A stretch of 26,638 nt of DNA from a virus: IMG/VR virus record IMGVR_UViG_3300042564_002453, positions 1-26,638 of that record; one strand, given 5' to 3'. Of the stretch, positions 21,568-26,638 are shown one piece after another. Below the pieces are notes generated by a model. It was not told the DNA's origin. It did not search any database and saw only the letters and a program-made list of their open reading frames with translations. Position 1 is the first letter of the stretch, and every line of letters starts with the position of its first letter. A program made the translations under genes and the position numbers.

Positions 21568-21599
21568 CAAATATAAAAATAGTTTTTTTAACTACCAAA
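21568..21599 (-). promoter_or_regulatory. promoter TTTG-N20-TATATTTG for leader RNA 2
   Basis: The -7 element TATATTTG is at 21568-21575 and a TTTG at 21596-21599, 20 bases upstream, which fits the Bacteroidetes consensus well. The -33 part lies inside the last codons of the upstream 76-residue gene. Transcription should start near 21561, at the foot of hairpin I. Confidence 0.75.
21576..21594 (-). terminator. weak terminator-like hairpin at the end of the replication operon
   Basis: On the minus strand TAGTT-AAAAA-AACTA (21580-21594), a 5-bp A/T-rich stem containing the stop codon, is followed by TTTT and then by the promoter. The stem is weak, so read-through is likely. Confidence 0.35.
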
Positions 21600-21818
21600 T
21601 ATTTTTTGGTGTAAATGTAAAATTGTCTTATGAATAGATAGATTGATTTCGTTTGCTGATATTGGTTTTGTAAATCGTGTTACTTCTTCTTTATATTCGT
21701 ATTCAATCCACCATTTATATTTATGGTAAACAGGATATACTTTGTAACCTTTTTTAATTAGCTCATAGTTTTTATTTCCAAAGTCAGGTAAACGTTCTAT
21801 TTCTTTACGCTTTGCCAT
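21588..21818 (-). CDS. small protein of unknown function after NinG
   Basis: A 76-residue basic protein, MAKRKEIERLPDFGNKNYEL at the start, then YPVYHKYKWWIEYEYKEE. Rich in Tyr/Trp/Lys and no membrane segment, so nucleic-acid binding is possible but not shown. The start overlaps the NinG stop by 14 bases and is probably translationally coupled. It is the last gene of the replication operon. Confidence 0.65.
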   Translation of the reverse strand: MAKRKEIERLPDFGNKNYELIKKGYKVYPVYHKYKWWIEYEYKEEVTRFTKPISANEINLSIHKTILHLHQKIFGS

Positions 21819-22353
21819 TTAAAAGCTCTTTTGTTTTTACTCTGTATATTGCTATTAATTCTTTTATATCCTCAATAGTCAATAGAGCGGGTTTATTTCT
21901 ATCGTTTACAAGTTGGTTATATCTTTCTATTCCAATTCTTTTTGGTAGCCTTAAAGCATACTCTATTATATTTCCATGCAATTCTTTATTACATTTGATG
22001 CAGGAACTATGTACGTTATCTTCATTAAATCGTAAATTAGGACTTGAACCTACGGAAAAAAAGTGTGAAGCATTTACATCGTTTTCTTTTAAAAACTTAT
22101 CACACGACACGCAAGGTTTTCCTTTATCCCTTGTACGTATGTAAGTATTAAAAACCTTTTGGCAAATATTTAAGTAGTCTGATTTTGTCATTAACTTTTC
22201 CTTAAGTACTTTCTTTTCTTTTTGCCAATCGTTTGCTTTTTTACTTTTCATAAATTGTATTGAACAAGCAATCGAACACACAACTTGGGTATTATTCTGC
22301 GGTGTAAATTTATCTTTACAGCTTACGCATTTTCTTTGATATACTTTTTGCAT
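21805..22353 (-). CDS. NinG/Rap-like recombination nuclease
   Basis: A 182-residue protein. The N-terminal 35 residues hold a zinc-finger-like set (C9, C12, C26, C30). Residues 72-130 carry the conserved NinG core: RTRDKGKPCVSCDK (C81, C84), then ASHFFSVGSSPNLRFNEDNVHSSCIKCN (H97, C118, C121), and LHGN. This is the HNH-like zinc-bound domain of lambda NinG (Rap), a structure-specific nuclease that resolves recombination junctions. It overlaps NinB by one base, so the two are translated together. The pair is common in phage recombination loci, which with Rad52 and the SSB-like protein gives a full recombination set here. Confidence 0.85.
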   Translation of the reverse strand: MQKVYQRKCVSCKDKFTPQNNTQVVCSIACSIQFMKSKKANDWQKEKKVLKEKLMTKSDYLNICQKVFNTYIRTRDKGKPCVSCDKFLKENDVNASHFFSVGSSPNLRFNEDNVHSSCIKCNKELHGNIIEYALRLPKRIGIERYNQLVNDRNKPALLTIEDIKELIAIYRVKTKELLNGKA

Positions 22354-22787
22354 TATTCTAAAGTTAAAGTTAAATCTTGGTTTGGTTCAGGAATAGTAAC
22401 ACCAAAAAAATCAAATATCCATTCTCTTATTCCTGCAAAATAATCCATCATTTGACTGGTTGATAATTCAGTTGTTGATTTTATTCTTTCAATAGTTTCT
22501 CCTGTGCTTTCATCTACTATTAAAGTTTCTTTTAAAAATTTAAGTTTCAGTAAGTCGTGTGTTTGGTCTTTTGTTAAAGTATGCCCAACTTCTTTTAGAG
22601 TGTTTTGAACAATAGGCACAACCACACCCCATAGGTAGGAATTTTGAGGAGTACTTCTTTTCTTCTTTGCCTTTTCTATTTTAATTACTATTTGCTTACC
22701 TTCAAAAGTTTGTATTGCATCTTTAATTAAATTTGTATTGCGTGTTAAAGTTCCGTTTTTAACCTCGCTGATTATTTCGTAATTCAT
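22353..22787 (-). CDS. NinB-like recombination mediator (Orf family)
   Basis: A 144-residue protein. The block KKKRSTPQNSYLWGVVVPIV at residues 41-60, with R44, S45, Q48, N49 and W53, is the hallmark of NinB (lambda Orf), which binds single-stranded DNA and SSB and helps load recombinases. The preceding IVIKIEKAKKK and the later FLKETLIVDESTGE... and STELSTSQMMDYFAGIREW also fit. Overlaps NinG and the ATPase gene by one base each. It would act with the Rad52-like protein and the SSB-like protein encoded upstream. Confidence 0.85.
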   Translation of the reverse strand: MNYEIISEVKNGTLTRNTNLIKDAIQTFEGKQIVIKIEKAKKKRSTPQNSYLWGVVVPIVQNTLKEVGHTLTKDQTHDLLKLKFLKETLIVDESTGETIERIKSTTELSTSQMMDYFAGIREWIFDFFGVTIPEPNQDLTLTLE

Positions 22788-23617
22788 TATTCAATTAAAT
22801 AAGGTAAACCATTACTATTTACATCAAAGTTAAAATCTTCAAATCTATAACCTCTTGAGAATGGATTTGAAACGTTTATACTTCCATCTTCATTTTGTTC
22901 TAAAGATATTACATTTTCTGCTTTTTTTAATACATAAGTTCCTAAATGCCCCAAAGGTTTTCCAGTAGTTCCTGATTTATGTATAACCGTCATAATGTGT
23001 ATTCCATATTCGTAAGTCCATTTAGTCAAATAATCAGATGCTTGTTTACTCATTACAATATCGTTAGTATTTTCTATTAAATCAGCAATTCCGTCAATAG
23101 CAACAAACTTAACTTTTTTATCATATAACTTATTTTGGTTAGATAAACAATAATCAATTAACTTTAATCTTTGCTCACTTGGTAAATTACGAGTTATGTA
23201 ACATTTGTAATGCGTGTATAAACTCCCTACCATATCGTTTACTCGTCTAAATGTTCTTTGTGCATAATAAGCACCTTGCTCTGTATCAAAATCTAATATA
23301 GTAAAATCTTCTTTACGATGGCTTTTTATGTTTGGAAATAATTGATTTGTATTTCCACCTATAAAACTGGCTATAAATGCAGATTTAATAAACGATTTCT
23401 TTTTTTTACTTTCAGCTATAATTGCAGAAAATTCACTTGAAGTACATAAAGAAGTTGGATAACTATTTCCTTTGTACGTATGTTCGCCAATAGATAAAAG
23501 CGTATCAGGTGGTAAAAGTTCCTCGCTTAAATCTACATAACTACTAATTTCAATATCATTTATATTAAAATATTTTAAATTTTCTTCGCTAATTAATTCG
23601 TCAAAATTTATATCCAT
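22787..23617 (-). CDS. RecA-like/RepA-type ATPase of phage replication, with atypical Walker A
   Basis: A 276-residue protein. The region from residue 63 (FSAIIAESKKKKSFIKSAF) is in the place of the Walker A loop, but instead of GxxxxGK[ST] it reads AESKKKKS, so the glycines are replaced by Lys/Glu while K74 and S75 remain. Walker B is clear: KFVAIDGIADLI at 170-181 with D175. The later block HIMTVIHKSGTTGKPLGHLGTYVLKKAENVI (about 207-236) is the sensor region of RepA/AAA_25-type ATPases. It would be a replicative helicase-like or recombination ATPase acting with the initiator gene upstream. ATP hydrolysis may be altered; this needs a comparison with relatives. Confidence 0.8.
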   Translation of the reverse strand: MDINFDELISEENLKYFNINDIEISSYVDLSEELLPPDTLLSIGEHTYKGNSYPTSLCTSSEFSAIIAESKKKKSFIKSAFIASFIGGNTNQLFPNIKSHRKEDFTILDFDTEQGAYYAQRTFRRVNDMVGSLYTHYKCYITRNLPSEQRLKLIDYCLSNQNKLYDKKVKFVAIDGIADLIENTNDIVMSKQASDYLTKWTYEYGIHIMTVIHKSGTTGKPLGHLGTYVLKKAENVISLEQNEDGSINVSNPFSRGYRFEDFNFDVNSNGLPYLIE

Positions 23618-24126
23618 TATGTATAATTATTTGTGTTAGTAATAAATTCGTTTATAGTTTTTTCAAAAGATTTTTTAACATCGTCAAACTCCCACTTTTC
23701 TAAAATCTTATTACTAAATTCTTTTTCGTGTTTTTTTATTAATTCTAAATTATTGTTTTTAGCTTCTAAACTTTCAACTAATTCAAAAGTAATACCTTTT
23801 TCTTTCATTAAGTTTTGTAATGCTTGTATATTTAGTTCGCTTGTTAATCGTTCTAAATGTGAAATCAAAGGTAAATCTAAATCGTTTTGAACTTCTTTAA
23901 TTGATGCGTTTATATTTCCGTGCCTTAATAAAGAAAAAAACATATTGGCACATACTACCTTTGCAAATAACGTTTGTTCAGTAATTCTTAATTCGGTTAA
24001 ATAGTTAATCTCTTCTTGCAAAGTTTTTAATGCTTCAAAATCTTCTTTATAAACTTGTTTCTTTTCGTATAGTCTTTTAAAAGTATTTCCTAATCTTTTA
24101 AATGCTGATTGCGATTTCCAACTCAT
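23617..24126 (-). CDS. replication-operon helical protein of unknown function
   Basis: A 169-residue, mainly helical and charged protein. MSWKSQSAFKRLGNTFKRLYE at the start, then a coiled-coil stretch from ALKTLQEEINYLTELRI, and a C-terminus with LELIKKHEKEFSNKILEKWEFDDVKKSFEK. No nucleotide-binding motif. It sits between the initiator-like gene (2 bases) and the RecA-like ATPase (1-base overlap), a position often used by helicase loaders or accessory factors, so a loader role is possible but only an inference. Confidence 0.6.
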   Translation of the reverse strand: MSWKSQSAFKRLGNTFKRLYEKKQVYKEDFEALKTLQEEINYLTELRITEQTLFAKVVCANMFFSLLRHGNINASIKEVQNDLDLPLISHLERLTSELNIQALQNLMKEKGITFELVESLEAKNNNLELIKKHEKEFSNKILEKWEFDDVKKSFEKTINEFITNTNNYT

Positions 24127-24128
24127 AA

Positions 24129-24746
24129 TTAAAATTTTAATGGTATTCGTGTATTTTGTTTATTTGTTTTTGAAAACCAATCCGCATCAAAACCACCCCA
24201 ACTTTTCTCAACACATTTTTCTAATACCTCGTTTATATTATATCCACTTTTATTGTATTGTATTACAAATTTATTAAAAGCTGTTTGTGTGTTTGTTAAT
24301 TTTTTGTTTTTACGTACTTTAATCCAATCAAAAACTAATTCTTTTTTAGCACCTAAATTAATTAAAGAATTATAAAAAGAAAAAGGCAAAGGCTTATTTA
24401 TATTTTCTTCTTTCTCTTTTACTTCTACTTCTTCTTTCTCTTCTTCTTCTTGGGGGTTAGTCATAGGGTTATTCATAGGGTTAGTCGTGGGGTCTATTGT
24501 AGGGTTACCTAAAACATCAGTATTACTTACCCTTAACCAACCTTTTACACTTGATTCAATAATATGCCTTTGACTTTCATAACATAGTTTTACAATAAAA
24601 GATAAATCTTTTGGGTCTTCATTTAAAAATTGTTTATTAATGATTGAAGTTAAAAATTCAAGTTTATCCTTGTCTTCTTTCAATTCATTAAAAACATCAA
24701 AATAACTTCTTAAGAAATTAAATGCTTTTCGTTTTGTTGGTTTCAT
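24129..24746 (-). CDS. replication initiator-like protein with internal 12-bp iterons (DUF6291-like N-terminus)
   Basis: A 205-residue protein from the ATG at 24744-24746 (MKPTKRKAFNF); an ATG at 24786-24788 would add 14 residues but lies inside the terminator loop of the leader. Residues 1-75 (FNFLRSYFDVFNELKEDKDKLEFLTSIIN...DLSFIVKLCYESQRHIIESSVKGWLR) resemble the helical DUF6291 domain. A linker of NPxx tetrapeptides (NPTIDPTTNPMNNPMTNP) and an acidic run follow. The C-terminal domain (KKELVFDWIKVRKNKKLTNTQTAFNKF ... WGGFDADWF) resembles the DnaD-type tail of Bacteroidetes phage initiators. It probably binds the repeats within its own gene, as in lambda O, and recruits the ATPase downstream. 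Initiator role is inferred. Confidence 0.75.
   Translation of the reverse strand: MKPTKRKAFNFLRSYFDVFNELKEDKDKLEFLTSIINKQFLNEDPKDLSFIVKLCYESQRHIIESSVKGWLRVSNTDVLGNPTIDPTTNPMNNPMTNPQEEEEKEEVEVKEKEENINKPLPFSFYNSLINLGAKKELVFDWIKVRKNKKLTNTQTAFNKFVIQYNKSGYNINEVLEKCVEKSWGGFDADWFSKTNKQNTRIPLKF
24453..24507 (-). repeat. 12-bp iterons inside the initiator gene, candidate replication origin
   Basis: On the plus strand five 12-base units follow each other: GGGGTTAGTCAT, AGGGTTATTCAT, AGGGTTAGTCGT, GGGGTCTATTGT and AGGGTTA (partial). They give the NPxx repeats of the protein. GGGTTA is present in four of the five. AT-rich DNA lies on both sides. This is the layout of origins placed in the initiator gene, as in lambda. 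Confidence 0.6.
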
Positions 24747-24754
24747 ATTATAAT

Positions 24755-24846
24755 AAAAAGACAAAACCCCTAAAGAGCCATCACACATCTTTAAGGGTTT
24801 GTCGTGCTAATAAATTAGCAATATTTTCCTGTAAGTGATGGTTTAC
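24755..24846 (-). ncRNA. structured 5' leader RNA 1 with terminator and complementary loops
   Basis: Hairpin I: GTAA and TTAC (24831-24846) flank an 8-base loop with CCATCAC (24835-24841). A perfect 7-bp palindrome TGCTAAT-TT-ATTAGCA follows at 24805-24820. Hairpin II is a 16-bp stem with one bulge and one G-U pair (24788-24803 with 24760-24776), loop at 24777-24787, followed by TTTTTATTA. Its loop contains GTGATGG (24778-24784), perfectly complementary to the loop of hairpin I. The asymmetric G-U pair (a C-A mismatch on the other strand) shows it is built for the minus-strand RNA. This is an intrinsic terminator before the replication operon, with a possible kissing-loop switch. Same plan as leader RNA 2. 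No known riboswitch was recognised. Confidence 0.6.
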
Positions 24847-24851
24847 GTATG

Positions 24852-24881
24852 CAAATATACAAAAAAAATATAACCTGCAAA
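24852..24881 (-). promoter_or_regulatory. promoter TTTG-N18-TATATTTG for the replication operon
   Basis: -7 element TATATTTG at 24852-24859 and TTTG (24878-24881) 18 bases upstream, in the range of the Bacteroidetes consensus. The -33 element lies inside the stem of the upstream terminator. Transcription should start at about 24846, at hairpin I of the leader. Confidence 0.75.
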
Positions 24882-24895
24882 ATTAATTGCAGGTT
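24861..24895 (-). terminator. intrinsic terminator of the HNH gene, overlapping the next promoter
   Basis: AACCTGCAA (24887-24895 on the minus strand) pairs with TTGCAGGTT (24872-24880), a perfect 9-bp stem with a 6-base loop, then ATA and T8. It starts 13 bases after the stop of the HNH gene. The plus strand also has T5 after the stem, so it could work in both directions. Confidence 0.85.
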
Positions 24896-24908
24896 TTTAT
24901 TAACAATT

Positions 24909-25415
24909 TTAGAAATTTATTTCTTTGCTTAATAAATATTTAAAATGTTTTTCTCTTGTATCTAAAACTTCTTCATTATTACCTTTAAAAATATTATCAT
25001 ATTTGATTAAAAAAGTATGTGCTTTTCTATGTTCTTTAATTGGTAATATAAAAAAATCATCTAAATAATCATCTAAATAATTCCAATGGTGTATTTCAAA
25101 ACCTTTTGGTATTTTATATTTTCTATGAAGATTTTTATACTTAGAGCTTTTAGTATTAGGTCTTTTTTGATTCCAAACTTTTTGTTTTTCATTATAACCT
25201 AATCTAATATATTTTTCCCTATGTCTTGCTCTTTCTTTTTCTAATCCCTCTACTGTAGAAGTTTTTAATTGTAAATTTATTTTACTATCAATTTTAGTAC
25301 AATCTTTACATTTATTTAAAAAACCATCTGCAGTTTTAGGGTGCTTATAAAATTCAATAACAATTTTTTCTTCATTACATTTAAAGCAAACTTTTGTAAA
25401 ATTTAAATTCTCCAT
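24909..25415 (-). CDS. HNH homing-type endonuclease with zinc finger
   Basis: A 168-residue protein. The N-terminus has a CxxC pair (C10, C13), then F/Y and [15 protein letters not shown] with C36 and C39, forming a zinc finger common in phage HNH enzymes. The C-terminal nuclease reads [29 protein letters not shown], with H109, H110, N112, D120, H129 and H133 as the probable active and metal-binding residues. It would cut DNA at a target site. It has its own promoter and stands between two terminators, so it is an independent unit that interrupts the recombination-replication order. A free-standing homing endonuclease is the best guess. Confidence 0.85.
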   Translation of the reverse strand: MENLNFTKVCFKCNEEKIVIEFYKHPKTADGFLNKCKDCTKIDSKINLQLKTSTVEGLEKERARHREKYIRLGYNEKQKVWNQKRPNTKSSKYKNLHRKYKIPKGFEIHHWNYLDDYLDDFFILPIKEHRKAHTFLIKYDNIFKGNNEEVLDTREKHFKYLLSKEINF

Positions 25416-25438
25416 ATCTATATATTTTTTTATTTATA

Positions 25439-25446
25439 CAAATATA
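25439..25446 (-). promoter_or_regulatory. -7 element TATATTTG for the HNH gene
   Basis: TATATTTG lies 23 bases upstream of the HNH ATG (25413-25415) and just after a terminator-like hairpin. No hairpin is visible in this leader, unlike leaders 1 and 2. No clear TTTG at -33. Confidence 0.5.
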
Positions 25447-25460
25447 GAGAATTAAAATGG

Positions 25461-25496
25461 TAATAAAAAATTTATTTTACCTTTTTAAAAAGGTAA
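25461..25496 (-). terminator. terminator palindrome overlapping the stop of the SSB-like gene
   Basis: TTACCTTTTT-AAAAAGGTAA at 25477-25496 is a perfect 20-base palindrome that includes the last codons (L-P-F) and stop of the SSB-like gene, followed after some bases by T6. It would end the recombination transcript. The U-tract is not directly at the stem, so efficiency is uncertain. Confidence 0.55.
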
Positions 25497-25847
25497 GTTA
25501 TTAACAGCTTCTTGTAAAGCATCAGATATTGGTTCTTTAACTTCAAAAGTTTCAATACTTGAACCACCATCTATTGGTGAATTTTCTTTATCTATTTTCC
25601 AACCATTTAAACTACAATACCATTTACCATTATAAGAATTACCTCTAATATTAATTCCTACCTTTACAGCTTGTCCTATTGAGTATTTATCTAAAACTTC
25701 GCATTTGTCTTGTACAAAATCAATAGGCACTTCTTGTGGATATTGTTCGTTTGTTTTAACTACTAATAATCTTTTTTTGAAAGTTCCTGCACTTCCTACT
25801 GTTTCTGTATTTCCAATATGGATAATACTTCCAATTACTTCACTCAT
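25485..25847 (-). CDS. DUF3127-like single-stranded-DNA-binding protein
   Basis: A 120-residue protein. GSIIHIGNTETVGSAGTFKKRLLVVKT, YPQEVPIDFVQDKCEVLDKY, IGQAVKVGINIRGNSYNGKWYCSLNGWKI is the order of strands of the DUF3127 OB-fold, an SSB-like family widespread in Bacteroidetes and their phages. The C-terminus ends EAVNNLPF, much like the acidic D-D-x-P-F tip of SSB proteins that docks partner proteins. It follows the Rad52-like gene by 15 bases. It would coat single-stranded DNA for annealing and replication. Good family match; binding is inferred. Confidence 0.85.
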   Translation of the reverse strand: MSEVIGSIIHIGNTETVGSAGTFKKRLLVVKTNEQYPQEVPIDFVQDKCEVLDKYSIGQAVKVGINIRGNSYNGKWYCSLNGWKIDKENSPIDGGSSIETFEVKEPISDALQEAVNNLPF

Positions 25848-25862
25848 TTTTATTTAATTTAA

Positions 25863-26318
25863 TTATTGTTTACTTAATTCATTACACCAAAGATTAATTG
25901 TATTGGCGTTTTTTACAAAACTATTTGATTTTTCAGAAAACGGAATCCATTTATTATTTTCTTGTTTAACTGGCAATTTAATTATTTTTTTAGAATATAA
26001 AAAACGACCTATTCCCCACATAACAGCAGCACGTTTAAAAGCATCTGAAGCTTCTCCTTTTTCTTTTTCTACATTGCTTTCAGTACCGCAATCAGATTTC
26101 CAAGTCCAAGAATCATTTGTTTTAATTCCTATATTACAAAACAAATTACCTTTGTATTCTTCAAATTTACATTGCCAATTTTCAGCACCACAAACCTCAT
26201 CTAATAAATCTTGCACATCTCTTGAATCTATATAAGCTACACAACTTGCACCCCATTGATTAGAAGATTGAACTCTCCATTTAAAAGGTATTTCTTTTTT
26301 TAAATCTTTTAAATTCAT
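25863..26318 (-). CDS. Rad52-like single-strand annealing protein
   Basis: A 151-residue protein. AYIDSRDVQDLLDEVCGAENWQCKF at 29-52, GNLFCNIGIKTNDSWTWKSDCGTES at about 57-81, and KGEASDAFKRAAVMWGIGRFLY at 87-108 are the three conserved blocks of Rad52/22-type annealing proteins in phages. The length is that of the annealing core only. It would anneal complementary strands during recombination-dependent replication, working with the SSB-like protein downstream and NinB. The start ATG at 26316-26318 lies 3 bases after the previous stop. Confidence 0.9.
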   Translation of the reverse strand: MNLKDLKKEIPFKWRVQSSNQWGASCVAYIDSRDVQDLLDEVCGAENWQCKFEEYKGNLFCNIGIKTNDSWTWKSDCGTESNVEKEKGEASDAFKRAAVMWGIGRFLYSKKIIKLPVKQENNKWIPFSEKSNSFVKNANTINLWCNELSKQ

Positions 26319-26321
26319 AAT

Positions 26322-26638
26322 TTAGTATTTTATTGTTAAACTATCTGAAGCATATTTTACGCTTACTTTTGGTATCTCACATCCATCACTATCGTATAAT
26401 GGTTCTGTTTGTTTTAAAGATATTTTTAAAACCTCTTCACGCTCTTTTAATTTTCTGCTTAAATCCGCCCATAATTCATCTTCTGAAAATTGTATCATTT
26501 GGCGACCATTTACAGGGTTTATTTCTATTCCGTAAGCTGTTTGTTTTTCACGTGGTAAACTTGCTTTTAATTCATCTCTAACGTTGCTTATTGCAGTCGT
26601 TAAACGTTCAGCTTGTGCAAATGCTTCTACTTTGTCAA
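26322..26638 (-). CDS. partial phage gene of unknown function upstream of Rad52
   Basis: The frame enters the window at its right edge and ends at TAA 26322-26324, giving about 104 residues of the C-terminal part (FAQAERLTTAISNVRDELKA... to SVKYASDSLTIKY). Helical in its first half (LWADLSRKLKEREEVLKISL), then a short beta-rich end with SDGCEIPKVSVKYA. Only 3 bases separate it from the Rad52 start, so it belongs to the recombination operon. A nuclease or its partner is common at this place in other phages, but no motif is seen here. Confidence 0.6.
   Translation of the reverse strand, partial: DKVEAFAQAERLTTAISNVRDELKASLPREKQTAYGIEINPVNGRQMIQFSEDELWADLSRKLKEREEVLKISLKQTEPLYDSDGCEIPKVSVKYASDSLTIKY

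Noticed and set aside
21456-21587. Leader 2 as a known riboswitch or tRNA-like structure
   Set aside because: No match to known consensus features such as the conserved cores of TPP, SAM, cobalamin or preQ1 could be seen, and no cloverleaf fits.
24747-24788. Initiator start at ATG 24788 (MCDGSLGVL...)
   Set aside because: This ATG is in the loop and stem of the terminator hairpin, and the family-like sequence begins at MKPTK, so the downstream ATG is preferred.
26333-26581. 82-codon plus-strand frame at the right edge
   Set aside because: The minus strand has an open frame through the window edge, 3 bases from the Rad52 start and with sensible composition, so the plus frame is a shadow.

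Overview
The window looks like a contiguous piece of a tailed (siphovirus-type) phage or prophage of the Bacteroidetes, most likely of a Flavobacterium-like host. The evidence is a very AT-rich composition, A-rich tracts instead of Shine-Dalgarno sites, promoter elements of the Bacteroidetes type (TTTG ... TAnnTTTG), and protein families typical of flavobacterial phages (DUF3127 SSB-like protein, NinB/NinG pair, RecA-like ATPase, small proteins starting MKNIHVLP). Almost every gene is on the minus strand, so transcription runs from high to low coordinates. Both ends cut through genes. No integrase, repressor, tRNA or rRNA was seen, so a temperate or lytic lifestyle cannot be decided.

In the direction of transcription: (1) 26638-25485, recombination genes (partial unknown gene, Rad52-like annealing protein, DUF3127 SSB-like protein). 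(2) 25446-24909, an HNH endonuclease with its own promoter between two terminators. (3) 24881-21588, a replication operon: structured leader RNA, initiator-like protein with internal 12-bp iterons (candidate origin), unknown protein, RecA-like ATPase, NinB, NinG and a small protein. (4) 21599-18230, a second structured leader RNA, small accessory genes, a GIY-YIG homing endonuclease that appears to have landed in the 5' end of a gene, and an HTH-like protein placed where late regulators often sit. (5) 18206-17901, a small lipoprotein. (6) 17828-8044, terminase subunits, tail-completion and baseplate-like genes and the tape measure. (7) 8021-2480, small genes, then protease-scaffold, major capsid, probable tail tube and portal. 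(8) 2478-1, tail fibre, holin and amidase. One small gene (7414-7599) is on the plus strand at the tail/head junction.

The most interesting signal is a repeated regulatory design. Several operons begin at a TATATTTG promoter that abuts the terminator of the previous gene; an 18-nt string is identical at two of these junctions. At least two transcripts (21455 and 24746 genes) then begin with a small hairpin whose loop is perfectly complementary (7-8 nt) to the loop of a following intrinsic-terminator hairpin that ends in a U-tract just before the start codon. This looks like a two-hairpin, kissing-loop attenuator that could gate the replication and accessory operons. A simpler hairpin plus U6 also lies between the terminase promoter and its start codon.

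The gene order is also unusual: terminase, tail, tape measure, then protease, capsid, portal. All functional names rest on motif recognition by eye; no database search was possible.
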